A program made the position numbers and the translations under genes. Below the pieces are notes generated by a model. It had not been told where the DNA came from and did not search any database. It worked only from the letters and a program-made list of their open reading frames with translations. Positions 51,739 through 58,894 of a DNA stretch of 64,000 nt are shown piece by piece. The stretch's first letter is position 1, and each line of letters opens with the position of its first letter. The DNA is taken from NCBI GenBank assembly GCA_031256435.1, contig JAIRQO010000048.1, forward strand, positions 1 to 64,000. The letters are read 5' to 3'. The DNA comes from Cellulomonadaceae bacterium. Its GTDB lineage: Bacteria > Actinomycetota > Actinomycetes > Actinomycetales > Cellulomonadaceae.

Positions 51739-52174
51739 CCCGACGAGCCCGCGTAGCCCGCACCCAGGCAATCACGCAGCCACCCAACACAGCGCCGAGG
51801 GCATACCAGGCCAGGTCCGTGGCCGCAAAGGTAGTCCCCAACACATAGCGAGCCGCCGGAAAATGCACGACGATGGCGCCCGAGGCGCCAGTGAGTTGCA
51901 GCAGTTCTACGCCAGCGCTGACACCCCATCCGAGGAGCGCGGCCAGCCACGGCGCCATGCCGGGAATCACAAGAACCACCAAGACCACCACCATCGTCGC
52001 ATACAAAGTGTCACCTAACGGACCGCCCACCGCAGGCGGAAGAATCACCCTGCCACCAAGCCCTACGAGCACCACGGCTGCCAAGAGTGCAAGGCTCACG
52101 AGCCGAGGCACGCGTCCGGATATGCGTAATTCCGAGCGCGGGGACGGGCGCGCCGAGGGCTCGTGGACTTCCAT
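51731..52174 (-). CDS. DUF2809-like membrane protein
   Basis: 147 residues with four helices (LVSLALLAAVVLVGLGGRV, LYATMVVVLVVLVIPGMAPW, LLGWGVSAGVELLQLTG and ATDLAWYALGAVLGGCVIAW). GVELLQ and the final ATDLAWYALGA are the marks of DUF2809, a small membrane family of unknown function. ATG 52174 follows TACGGT with a 6-nt gap, so leaderless. Confidence 0.75.
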   Translation of the reverse strand: MEVHEPSARPSPRSELRISGRVPRLVSLALLAAVVLVGLGGRVILPPAVGGPLGDTLYATMVVVLVVLVIPGMAPWLAALLGWGVSAGVELLQLTGASGAIVVHFPAARYVLGTTFAATDLAWYALGAVLGGCVIAWVRATRARRAT

Positions 52175-52240
52175 GGATTCACCGTACCCGCGCCTCCCAG
52201 GGTCCACTCGAGCGCCACACGATTCCACGCCCATTGACCA

Positions 52241-52257
52241 ATACCCCATAGGGGTAT
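52241..52257 (+). promoter_or_regulatory. CsoR/RicR-type copper operator
   Basis: ATACCCC-ATA-GGGGTAT, a perfect 7-3-7 palindrome containing TACCC-N5-GGGTA, the known RicR/CsoR box. It directly abuts TAGGGT (52257-52262), the likely -10 box of the following gene. Confidence 0.85.
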
Positions 52258-52269
52258 AGGGTATTCGGC

Positions 52270-52560
52270 GTGACAGAGCATCACGGATACTCCCCCACCA
52301 AGGACGCGTACCTCAAGCGCATGCGCCGCATTGAAGGTCAGGTGCGCGGAATCGCGCGCATGATTGACGAGGACGTGTACTGCATTGACATCCTGACGCA
52401 GGTCAGCGCCGTGAACAAGGCGCTGCAAGCGGTATCGCTGTCCCTGATGGAGGATCACCTGGGGCACTGCGTGGTGGATGCCGCGCGAACCTCGCCCGAG
52501 GCCGGTCAGGCCAAAGTCACCGAAGCGTCCGAGGCGATTCGTCGCCTGGTGCGCATGTAA
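52270..52560 (+). CDS. csoR: CsoR/RicR-family copper-sensing repressor
   Basis: 96 residues; all-helical DUF156 repressor. The copper ligands line up as C38, H63 and C67 (VYCIDIL and HLGHCV), in the register of M. tuberculosis CsoR, and RRIEGQVRGIARMI is the DNA-binding helix. Cu(I) binding would release it from the operator just upstream, inducing the regulator and, probably, the metallothionein 54 bp downstream. GTG 52270 follows TAGGGT by 7 nt (leaderless). Confidence 0.93.
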   Translation: MTEHHGYSPTKDAYLKRMRRIEGQVRGIARMIDEDVYCIDILTQVSAVNKALQAVSLSLMEDHLGHCVVDAARTSPEAGQAKVTEASEAIRRLVRM

Positions 52561-52613
52561 CAACCCCCCCCCGCCCTCCCGTCCGGTTGGGCATTGTAGA
52601 AAAGGACACCGTC

Positions 52614-52781
52614 ATGACTGACACCACCCTCCAGAACCCCGCTGACACCGCCACCTGTGCCTGCGGCTCCGGCTGCACCTGCTCCGGCACCAACGCCACG
52701 TGCGACTGCCCGGCTGACTGCCCCTGCCGCGACGAAAACGGCAACTGCCCCTGCCAGGACAACTGCACCTGCGGCGAGTAG
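52614..52781 (+). CDS. Bacterial metallothionein, probably copper-binding (MymT-like)
   Basis: 55 residues starting at ATG 52614 with AAAAGGA about 8 nt upstream. Twelve cysteines in six CxC pairs (CAC, CTC, CDC, CPC, CPC, CTC) in the C-terminal 42 residues: a small thiolate cluster protein. Position right behind a CsoR/RicR-type gene and its copper box parallels MymT of mycobacteria, which is RicR-regulated and binds Cu(I). Sequestering of copper in the cytosol is therefore inferred. Below the size that most gene callers keep. Confidence 0.88.
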   Translation: MTDTTLQNPADTATCACGSGCTCSGTNATCDCPADCPCRDENGNCPCQDNCTCGE

Positions 52782-52924
52782 ATGGGCTGCTGAGCGCCAC
52801 TGCCGCTGAGGCTCCATCGGCCCGCCGCCGTTGAGGCTCAAACAACCACCCCCACTGCTCCCCCCCAGTGTCTCACCGGGGCAGCACCCCAGCAAACCAG
52901 CATCTCACCAGGAAGGACGTGTCA

Positions 52925-53902
52925 ATGAGTGCGGAAGAACGCCAGCCTGACGGGCTGAGTAACCGCAAACGCCTCACCTTGGCCTTTGCCATTGCCGGAG
53001 TGATGGTGGTGGTCCAAACCCTTGGTGCGGCTATGACCGGAAGCCTCTCGCTCCTGACTCGCACCGCCGATGCGCTCAGTGATCTGACGGGCCTGGGTGT
53101 TGCGCTGACGGCAGCCGTATTGGCAGATCGTCCGTTCGATTCCCGGCGGCCGTGGGGCTTTCGGCGGCTGGAAGTTCTGGCTGCCCTGGGGCAAGCACTC
53201 TTGCTGATGGGTGTGAGCACCTACGCGGCAGTCGAAGGCATCCGGCGGCTCATCGCCCCGCCCGAGGTGGCCTCGGATGACCTGCTGATCTTTGGACTCT
53301 TGGGGTTGGCGGCCAACATTGCCGTGGTGGCCATCATGCTCGGCGGACGCAGCGGCAACCTCAACATGCGGGTGGCGTTCCTGGATTCCCTGGCGGACAC
53401 CGTCACGTCGCTCGGAATTATTGCTGCGGCCATCATCATGGCCACCACGGGATTCCAGCGCGCTGATGCCATTGCAGCCTTGCTGGTGGCAGCCCTGGTA
53501 CTCCCGCGGGCTGTGGGGATTCTTCGCCAGACCTGGCGCATCCTGATGGAATACCCTCCGGACGGGCTTGACCTCGAGAAGGTCCGCGAGCACCTAGCGG
53601 AGATTGATGGCGTCCGCGAGATCCATGACCTGCGCGCCTCCACCATTGCTACGGGTCTGCCTGTGCTGTCCGCCCATATCGTCGTCGATGACGAATACTT
53701 CACCGATGGCCGCGCTGCTACGGTGATGGCCAAGGTGAAAACGTGCGTGGCCGAACATTTGCCGGTGGCCTTTGAGCATTCGACGATCCAGTTGGAACCT
53801 GCGTGTGGAGGGGAATCTGTGGGTGGAGGTCAACCGGCGGGAGAATCCTTCACATCCGCCAGCGCCGCATCCACAATCTCGCGGGCGCGAGCCTCCGTTT
53901 GA
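52925..53902 (+). CDS. CDF-family cation exporter
   Basis: 325 residues from ATG 52925 (AAGGA 7 nt upstream). Six TM helices followed by a cytoplasmic ferredoxin-like domain (VREIHDLRASTIATGLPVLS). The transport site shows D49xxxD53 in TM2 (ADALSD) and D154xxxD158 in TM5 (DSLAD); Zn-type CDFs usually have histidine at the first TM5 position, so the metal may be Mn, Fe or other. Third gene after the csoR-like and metallothionein genes, so it may be co-induced, but CDFs do not normally carry copper. The last 73 bp overlap the convergent RNase H gene; the tail after EPACGG looks unstructured. Confidence 0.85.
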   Translation: MSAEERQPDGLSNRKRLTLAFAIAGVMVVVQTLGAAMTGSLSLLTRTADALSDLTGLGVALTAAVLADRPFDSRRPWGFRRLEVLAALGQALLLMGVSTYAAVEGIRRLIAPPEVASDDLLIFGLLGLAANIAVVAIMLGGRSGNLNMRVAFLDSLADTVTSLGIIAAAIIMATTGFQRADAIAALLVAALVLPRAVGILRQTWRILMEYPPDGLDLEKVREHLAEIDGVREIHDLRASTIATGLPVLSAHIVVDDEYFTDGRAATVMAKVKTCVAEHLPVAFEHSTIQLEPACGGESVGGGQPAGESFTSASAASTISRARASV

Positions 53903-55014
53903 TCGCTGGGAATCTTGGCCCTATGGTGACGCCGAGCAAGGACGGCCAGAGCGTCGGCGGCAATGTTCATGGGATCGTTGCCGTGCCCTTTCACCCAGGT
54001 GAGGTCCACCTGCACGGACGGGTTGCGCTGCAGAAACGTTCTGAGCCTGCTCATCTCGCCGAAGGTAGCCGGGTTGGACGGCAGTGGCGAATTGTGGTGA
54101 ATGACATCCTCCACCAGAGCCAGCGCATCCTGGGAATCTGACACCACGGTCAGGTGGGTGATGGGTGGCTTGGTGGACCGAATGGCGTGGGAAATGGCCA
54201 CCACCTCGGTCACTTTGGGGTTCCCGGCTTCCATGGCTTCCAGCCAGAAGTTGCCGTCACCGTCCACCCATGCCGCCGCTCCGTTTCTGCTGAACTTTTG
54301 GTGCGAGCCGTCCGTATACACCACGCGGGACGGGCGAGTTTCCGCATCCAACCGAGCCATGCACTGCTGCTCGGCGAGGCTGCGCGCCATCCAGAGTCCG
54401 GTGTCATGCTGATCCGCAATGAGGCGATCCGGCAGTATTCTCTTGAATATCACCCCCAACGCATGGGAGCGAATGTCCAGCGCCAGCAGCCAACCCTCGT
54501 GCTCGGTGACCGGAGAGACGATCTCCTGGACAAGTGCCACGAGGAAACCCTCGGACTCCAACCCGGCAAAGTCCCGCATGTACCCCTCGCCAAGGATGCG
54601 ATGGTCCCGGTGGGAATACTCCACCATGCACCACGCCCAGTGCTCGCGCCACGAGCGCACGCTCACCACCACGCGCATCACGGAGATGGTCTGCCCTGAC
54701 GGGGTGTCCGCACCCGGCACACGACGCCGCCCGGCAAAAATCGCCGGGGATGCTGGGGTGGGTGCGGTAGGAGCAGTGGGTGGTGTTGGCTGAGTCGGTG
54801 GAGTGGGTGAGATGGGCGGTGTGGATGGGATAGGTGGGGTGGGTGGCGTATTCGGTGAGGCTGGTGTTGCTGGGGGCTCGACGATTGCCAACGGCGCTGC
54901 TTCCGGCGGGGACTTAACTGGAACTGGGTCAGCCGCAGGTACGGGTTCCGCAGGTTCTCCCGGACGCGCTGATGTCACCGGGGGCGGTGGCGGCATCTCG
55001 GACGGGGAACTCAT
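53830..55014 (-). CDS. RNase H-like protein with proline-rich N-terminus
   Basis: 394 residues. Residues 1-90 are Pro/Thr/Ala repeats (TPPTPP, APTAPTP); residues about 105-215 are an extra unrecognised domain; residues about 230-365 are RNase HI with D235 (YTDGS), E270 (TEVVAI), D293 (SDSQDA) and D354 (NIAADALA), all four acidic catalytic positions present, and TWVKGHGND. It should cleave RNA in RNA-DNA hybrids, though the extra N-terminal domain is unlike plain RnhA. ATG 55014 starts the soluble protein. Converges with and overlaps the CDF gene. Confidence 0.82.
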   Translation of the reverse strand: MSSPSEMPPPPPVTSARPGEPAEPVPAADPVPVKSPPEAAPLAIVEPPATPASPNTPPTPPIPSTPPISPTPPTQPTPPTAPTAPTPASPAIFAGRRRVPGADTPSGQTISVMRVVVSVRSWREHWAWCMVEYSHRDHRILGEGYMRDFAGLESEGFLVALVQEIVSPVTEHEGWLLALDIRSHALGVIFKRILPDRLIADQHDTGLWMARSLAEQQCMARLDAETRPSRVVYTDGSHQKFSRNGAAAWVDGDGNFWLEAMEAGNPKVTEVVAISHAIRSTKPPITHLTVVSDSQDALALVEDVIHHNSPLPSNPATFGEMSRLRTFLQRNPSVQVDLTWVKGHGNDPMNIAADALAVLARRHHRAKIPSDQTEARAREIVDAALADVKDSPAG

Positions 55015-55129
55015 ACCCCTAGTGTGACACACCCCCCTGACACGACACTCGTCGTCGCAGATCACACAGCGCCACACCGCACACCACCGCTTTTCATAGT
55101 ACTGTGCAATGTGTGGTAGTGTGCGAAGC

Positions 55130-55462
55130 ATGGATACTACCCAGTTACTCAAAGGTGTACTGGATGCCGCCGTCCTCGCCGTGGTGAACCATGAGGATGG
55201 GTACGGGTATGACGTGGTGCGCCGGTTGCGGCAGGCGGGGCTGGAGAACGTGGCCGATGCTTCCGTGTACGGCACGCTTCGTCGTCTCTTTGCGGCCGGG
55301 GCACTCACCAATTACGTGGTCCCGTCTGACGAAGGGCCACATCGCAAGTACTACGGAATTACCGATCACGGCAAAGAAATCCTCGCCACGCAACGCGAGG
55401 AATGGCACCAATTTGCGGCAACCCTCACGCACGTCCTGACCCATGAAGGAGCGTCATCATGA
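55130..55462 (+). CDS. PadR-family transcriptional regulator (second copy)
   Basis: 110 residues; VLDAAVLAVVNHEDGYGYDV, ASVYGTLRRLFAAGAL and RKYYGITDHGK are PadR signatures. ATG 55130 follows TAGTGT by 7 nt (leaderless). Its stop overlaps the next gene by ATGA. The upstream TAGTACTGTGC and TAGTGTGCG near-repeats may be operator half-sites. Paralogous in layout to the padR at 50847-51188. Confidence 0.9.
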   Translation: MDTTQLLKGVLDAAVLAVVNHEDGYGYDVVRRLRQAGLENVADASVYGTLRRLFAAGALTNYVVPSDEGPHRKYYGITDHGKEILATQREEWHQFAATLTHVLTHEGASS

Positions 55463-56565
55463 CCACCACCACACGCTCACCCTCAGCAGCCGTCCGGAGT
55501 TATACCGAGAGCGTTCGGGCACACCTGTCTGATCTTCCCCCGGAGGTGATCGACGAACTTGCCGGCGGCCTCGAGGTTGATCTGGAGGACGCCCTTGCTG
55601 ACCGCAACCGCACCGCAGACACCCCACTGGAGGCGTTCGGCTCCCCTGTTGCCTATGCCGCAGAACTGCGCGACGCCGCCGGCCTGCCCCCGGCTCCCTC
55701 AGCCACTGCAGGCTCCCAACCTGCGGGCTCTCACCCCGCGAACTCCCCCGGCATCGCGCAGCAACGCGCCAGTTTCCTTGCGGGGATCCGTTCCACTGCC
55801 ACCGCGCTGGCAGATGGGTTCCGCCAACTACTCGGTTCACTGCGCACCTCCCGCTTCGTCGCCCGCGTGAGCCCCCTCGTCGGGGATCTCTGCCCCGTGT
55901 GGTGGGTGGCACGAGGATGGTTCCTCGGAGCACTCATAGCCAGTTGGCTAGGCGGATCTCCGGGGACATCCCTCATCCCGTGGAGGCCGGGCGACCTCAC
56001 CGTCATGCTGGTCACCATCGTCATCTCGGTGCAATGGGGCCGAGGCCGCTGGAAGCCGTGGCGATGGATCACCGGCGTGATCGTCGTCGCCTCTGTCATA
56101 GCGCTGGTGGCAGCGCCAACCGTGATCAACGGCACCACATGGGCCAATGCATGGGGCATGAGAACCGCACACGAGCCTGTGGAAACCGTCCCTCGTGACG
56201 GCCTCTTTGTGGACGGCACACAGGTGTCCAACCTCTTTGTGTATGACGGCGAGGGGCAACCCGTTCCCAACGCGCAGATCTTTGACGCGCGAGGTGTGCC
56301 CGTGACCCTCTCGGTAGAGGGTTCTGAGGCAAGCGGCACGTGGGGAGACAACCCCATGGTAGGTGGGCAGGGCGACGACGGAAACGTTCTACAGCCCTCG
56401 GTGAGTGTTGAGGGAACCGCAGCGTGGAACGTGTTTCCGCTCCCTACGTTCCGATTCGATGTCCTGAAGGAGTCCCCTGACGGCGAACTGGTTCCCACGA
56501 CAGGCGCCCTCCCACTTCCAACCGCTTGGCCTTTCCCCAACGTTCCGCGATTTGAGAGCCGGTGA
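55459..56565 (+). CDS. HAAS signalling-domain membrane protein, partner of PadR
   Basis: 368 residues, ATG 55459 overlapping the padR stop, with GAAGGAG upstream. N-terminal HAAS-like domain (VRAHLSDLPPEVIDELAGGL, then LEAFGSPVAYAAEL), Ala/Pro linker, three to four TM helices at about 150-230 (LGALIASWLGG, LTVMLVTIVISVQWG and ITGVIVVASVIALVAAP), and an extracytoplasmic C-terminal domain (LFVYDGEGQPVPNAQIFDA). Known HAAS proteins are encoded with PadR repressors; the signal is unknown. Confidence 0.8.
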   Translation: MTTTTRSPSAAVRSYTESVRAHLSDLPPEVIDELAGGLEVDLEDALADRNRTADTPLEAFGSPVAYAAELRDAAGLPPAPSATAGSQPAGSHPANSPGIAQQRASFLAGIRSTATALADGFRQLLGSLRTSRFVARVSPLVGDLCPVWWVARGWFLGALIASWLGGSPGTSLIPWRPGDLTVMLVTIVISVQWGRGRWKPWRWITGVIVVASVIALVAAPTVINGTTWANAWGMRTAHEPVETVPRDGLFVDGTQVSNLFVYDGEGQPVPNAQIFDARGVPVTLSVEGSEASGTWGDNPMVGGQGDDGNVLQPSVSVEGTAAWNVFPLPTFRFDVLKESPDGELVPTTGALPLPTAWPFPNVPRFESR

Positions 56566-56655
56566 CCCGTTCGGCAACGTAAATCCGACGATTCTCCTGG
56601 TGAAGCGCACAGACAACATACTCCGGAAGTCTGGACTCCGGACGATGGTCTCCTG

Positions 56656-56895
56656 TCAGGCATCCACCGTAACTGGCTTGGGCGGATATCCATTCAGGCG
56701 CTCGTCATCCACCCAGAAGGGGACATCGTTGTCTAAATCAACACTCGCAACGGCCTGAATCTTCTTGGAGATGGGCAACTTCTTCAACGTGTAGATTTCC
56801 GCACACATCTGCGCATCAAGCACTTCCCTCTTGGTGGGATAGTAGAAGCCCTCTGGTGCAACTACCTTATAAACCAGTGTCTGCATGAGGCTCAT
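56656..56895 (-). CDS. Small hypothetical protein, last gene of a coupled trio
   Basis: 79 residues; no family recognised. ATG 56895 overlaps the stop of the preceding gene (ATGA). Contains YYPTKREVLDAQMCAEIYTL and ends FWVDDERLNGYPPKPVTVDA; no TM segment or signal. The coupling to a membrane protein suggests a shared job. Confidence 0.55.
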   Translation of the reverse strand: MSLMQTLVYKVVAPEGFYYPTKREVLDAQMCAEIYTLKKLPISKKIQAVASVDLDNDVPFWVDDERLNGYPPKPVTVDA

Positions 56896-57380
56896 TCTAC
56901 CCCTCCTCTCCGTGCCGGCGGCATCGGTGGTGTTTCCACTTCTTGAGAAAAAGACGTACGAACAGAAGCCTCTATCGCTTCAATTATCCCCACCTCGGTG
57001 GGCCCGGACAGACTACTCGCTGCACACAGCGCCAGGTGTCTCCGCCCCACCTGTTGCCTGTTCTCAGATTCGCTGAGGATGTCTTCTTTCGCGTCCCTAA
57101 CCCGTTGATACCAGGCTGCTCTATCATCAGAAACGGAGCGCTGCTTATACGTAATCACCGCAGCGCTCGCTAGAACAATCGCGGTGAGAGGAGCGATGAT
57201 TGCCACAAACGCTGTCCCGGTAGTCCCAGTCCACGGGTGCCACGCAATGACAGTCCCCGCCGTGGCAAGCACTGCTACGGCAACCACCATGACCACCATC
57301 ACAGGCGGTGGTTGCTTTCCTCGTGCGTTCGACGAATCAGTGGGTGCTTCCTCGGTGGGAAACCCAATATGAGTGTTCAT
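56892..57380 (-). CDS. Two-TM hypothetical protein, middle gene of a coupled trio
   Basis: 162 residues from ATG 57380, which overlaps the stop of a short upstream ORF (ATGA). Two helices (VMVVMVVAVAVLATAGTVIA and TAFVAIIAPLTAIVLASAAV) near the middle, then a soluble helical tail with basic and acidic residues (WYQRVRDAKEDILSESENRQ). Unknown family; the frame can be extended upstream, but the overlap pattern favours this start. Confidence 0.55.
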   Translation of the reverse strand: MNTHIGFPTEEAPTDSSNARGKQPPPVMVVMVVAVAVLATAGTVIAWHPWTGTTGTAFVAIIAPLTAIVLASAAVITYKQRSVSDDRAAWYQRVRDAKEDILSESENRQQVGRRHLALCAASSLSGPTEVGIIEAIEASVRTSFSQEVETPPMPPARRGGVE

Positions 57381-57568
57381 GGAGTCAGCATCCCAGAGTC
57401 GTTGTACTGCCGCAACGAATTCCGCATCACCTGAGTACAACTGATATATCCCCGGCCTCTGGTGCTGGCGGTGAACCGCTGAACTACGCGGCGCAGCGCA
57501 TCCCACGTTACAACAGAGTGGCGCTTCGGCATCGAAGAAATTCTCAACCCACGCATTATCCGCGCCAT
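57377..57568 (-). CDS. Very short hypothetical ORF, first of a coupled trio
   Basis: About 63 residues (MARIMRGLRISSMPKRHSVV...), basic, ending TGA inside the ATGA that starts the next gene. Support rests on that overlap, repeated again at 56892-56895. Alternative starts are ATG 57532 or TTG 57577. Could be spurious. Confidence 0.35.
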   Translation of the reverse strand: MARIMRGLRISSMPKRHSVVTWDALRRVVQRFTASTRGRGYISCTQVMRNSLRQYNDSGMLTP

Positions 57569-57665
57569 GCCACCCAACTCCGCAAGCGCCCTCTAGTGAC
57601 ACCCGCATCACGCCGCTTCACGCAGAACATCCCAAGCGCGCCCCTCCATCCCCTACAGTGGGGCC

Positions 57666-58883
57666 ATGCGGAAGTTCACTCAAGCCAAGCGGTTACAAGG
57701 CGTGCGTTATGACGTGCGCGGAGCCAACATGGTGGAAGCCGTGGCCATGGAATCTCGCGGGGAGCGGATTCTCAAACTGCACATCGGCAACACTGCACCC
57801 TTTGGGCTCCACGCACCCGAGTCCATGGTCAAGGCCCTGGTGGCCAACCTGGAAAAGGCTGATGGCTACTCGGAATCTGCCGGGATTTTTTCCGCTCGCA
57901 CCGCGGTGATGAACTATTACCAGGCCCAGGGCATTGACGTGGACGTGGACCACGTGTGGCTCGGCAATGGGGTCTCGGAACTGATCTCCATTGTGCTCCA
58001 GGCCATCACGGACCCGGGCGATGAAATCCTGATTCCCGCCCCGGATTACCCGCTGTGGACGGGCCAAACCACCCTGTCCGGCGCCCGCCCCGTGCACTAT
58101 TTGTGCGACGAAAACAACGGCTGGAACCCGGACCTTGAGGACATTCGCTCCAAGATCACCCCCCACACCAAGGCGCTGGTCATCATCAACCCCAACAACC
58201 CCACGGGCGCTGTGTACTCCCGCGAGATTGTTCAGGGAATGATTGATCTTGCTCGTGAGCATGGTCTGATTGTGTTGTCCGACGAGATTTACGAGAAAAT
58301 CATCTTTGAAGGAGAGCACACCTTTGCTGCTCCGCTGTGCGGGGATGACGTACTGTGTATTACGTTCTCCGGACTGTCCAAGGCGTACCGCGCGTGCGGT
58401 TGGCGTGCCGGGTGGATGATCATCACGGGACCCGTGGGCCGCGCCACGTCCGTGGTTGAGGGCATCACGCTGCTGTGCAACATGCGGATGTGTTCCAACG
58501 TTCCCGCGCAGTACACCATCCAAACCGCCCTGGGCGGAGAGCAGTCCATTGTGCGGCTGACCGAACCCGGTGGGCGGCTGTACGAGCAGTTGACGCTGGC
58601 ATCCACCATGCTCAACGAGATTCCCGGCGTGTCCGTGGTTCCAGCTCGCGGCGCGCTGTACCTGTTCCCGCGCCTTGATCCCACTATTTATCCCATCGAG
58701 GATGATTCGGCCTGGGCCTTGGGATTGCTGCGCGCGCAGAAGGTCCTCATCAGCCACGGCACCAGTTTCAACTGGCCGCACCCGGACCACTTCCGGTTGG
58801 TTGCCCTGCCTGACACCGAGGTGCTGACGGACGGCATCCACCGCATCGCCGAATACCTCGCTGAACTGCGGGAAGACGCGTAG
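57666..58883 (+). CDS. alaA: AlaA-like PLP aminotransferase (glutamate-pyruvate type)
   Basis: 405 residues, class I aminotransferase. N178 in NPNNPTG, D206 and Y209 in LSDEIY, and the PLP lysine K239 in SGLSKAYRACGWR are all present, as is the C-terminal substrate Arg in HFRLVALPD. The N-terminal MRKFTQAKRLQGVRYDVRG and LHIGNTAPFG are typical of the AlaA group, which makes alanine from pyruvate and glutamate. ATG 57666 follows TACAGT (57654-57659) with a 6-nt gap: leaderless. Converges with the next gene. Confidence 0.9.
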   Translation: MRKFTQAKRLQGVRYDVRGANMVEAVAMESRGERILKLHIGNTAPFGLHAPESMVKALVANLEKADGYSESAGIFSARTAVMNYYQAQGIDVDVDHVWLGNGVSELISIVLQAITDPGDEILIPAPDYPLWTGQTTLSGARPVHYLCDENNGWNPDLEDIRSKITPHTKALVIINPNNPTGAVYSREIVQGMIDLAREHGLIVLSDEIYEKIIFEGEHTFAAPLCGDDVLCITFSGLSKAYRACGWRAGWMIITGPVGRATSVVEGITLLCNMRMCSNVPAQYTIQTALGGEQSIVRLTEPGGRLYEQLTLASTMLNEIPGVSVVPARGALYLFPRLDPTIYPIEDDSAWALGLLRAQKVLISHGTSFNWPHPDHFRLVALPDTEVLTDGIHRIAEYLAELREDA

Positions 58884-58894
58884 CCGGGTTCGGC

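Noticed and set aside
57378..57611. Extended 239-residue form of the two-TM gene
   Set aside because: The extra N-terminus is Cys/Ala-rich without pattern, and the alternative frame ends with an ATGA overlap onto ATG 57380, supporting the shorter gene.
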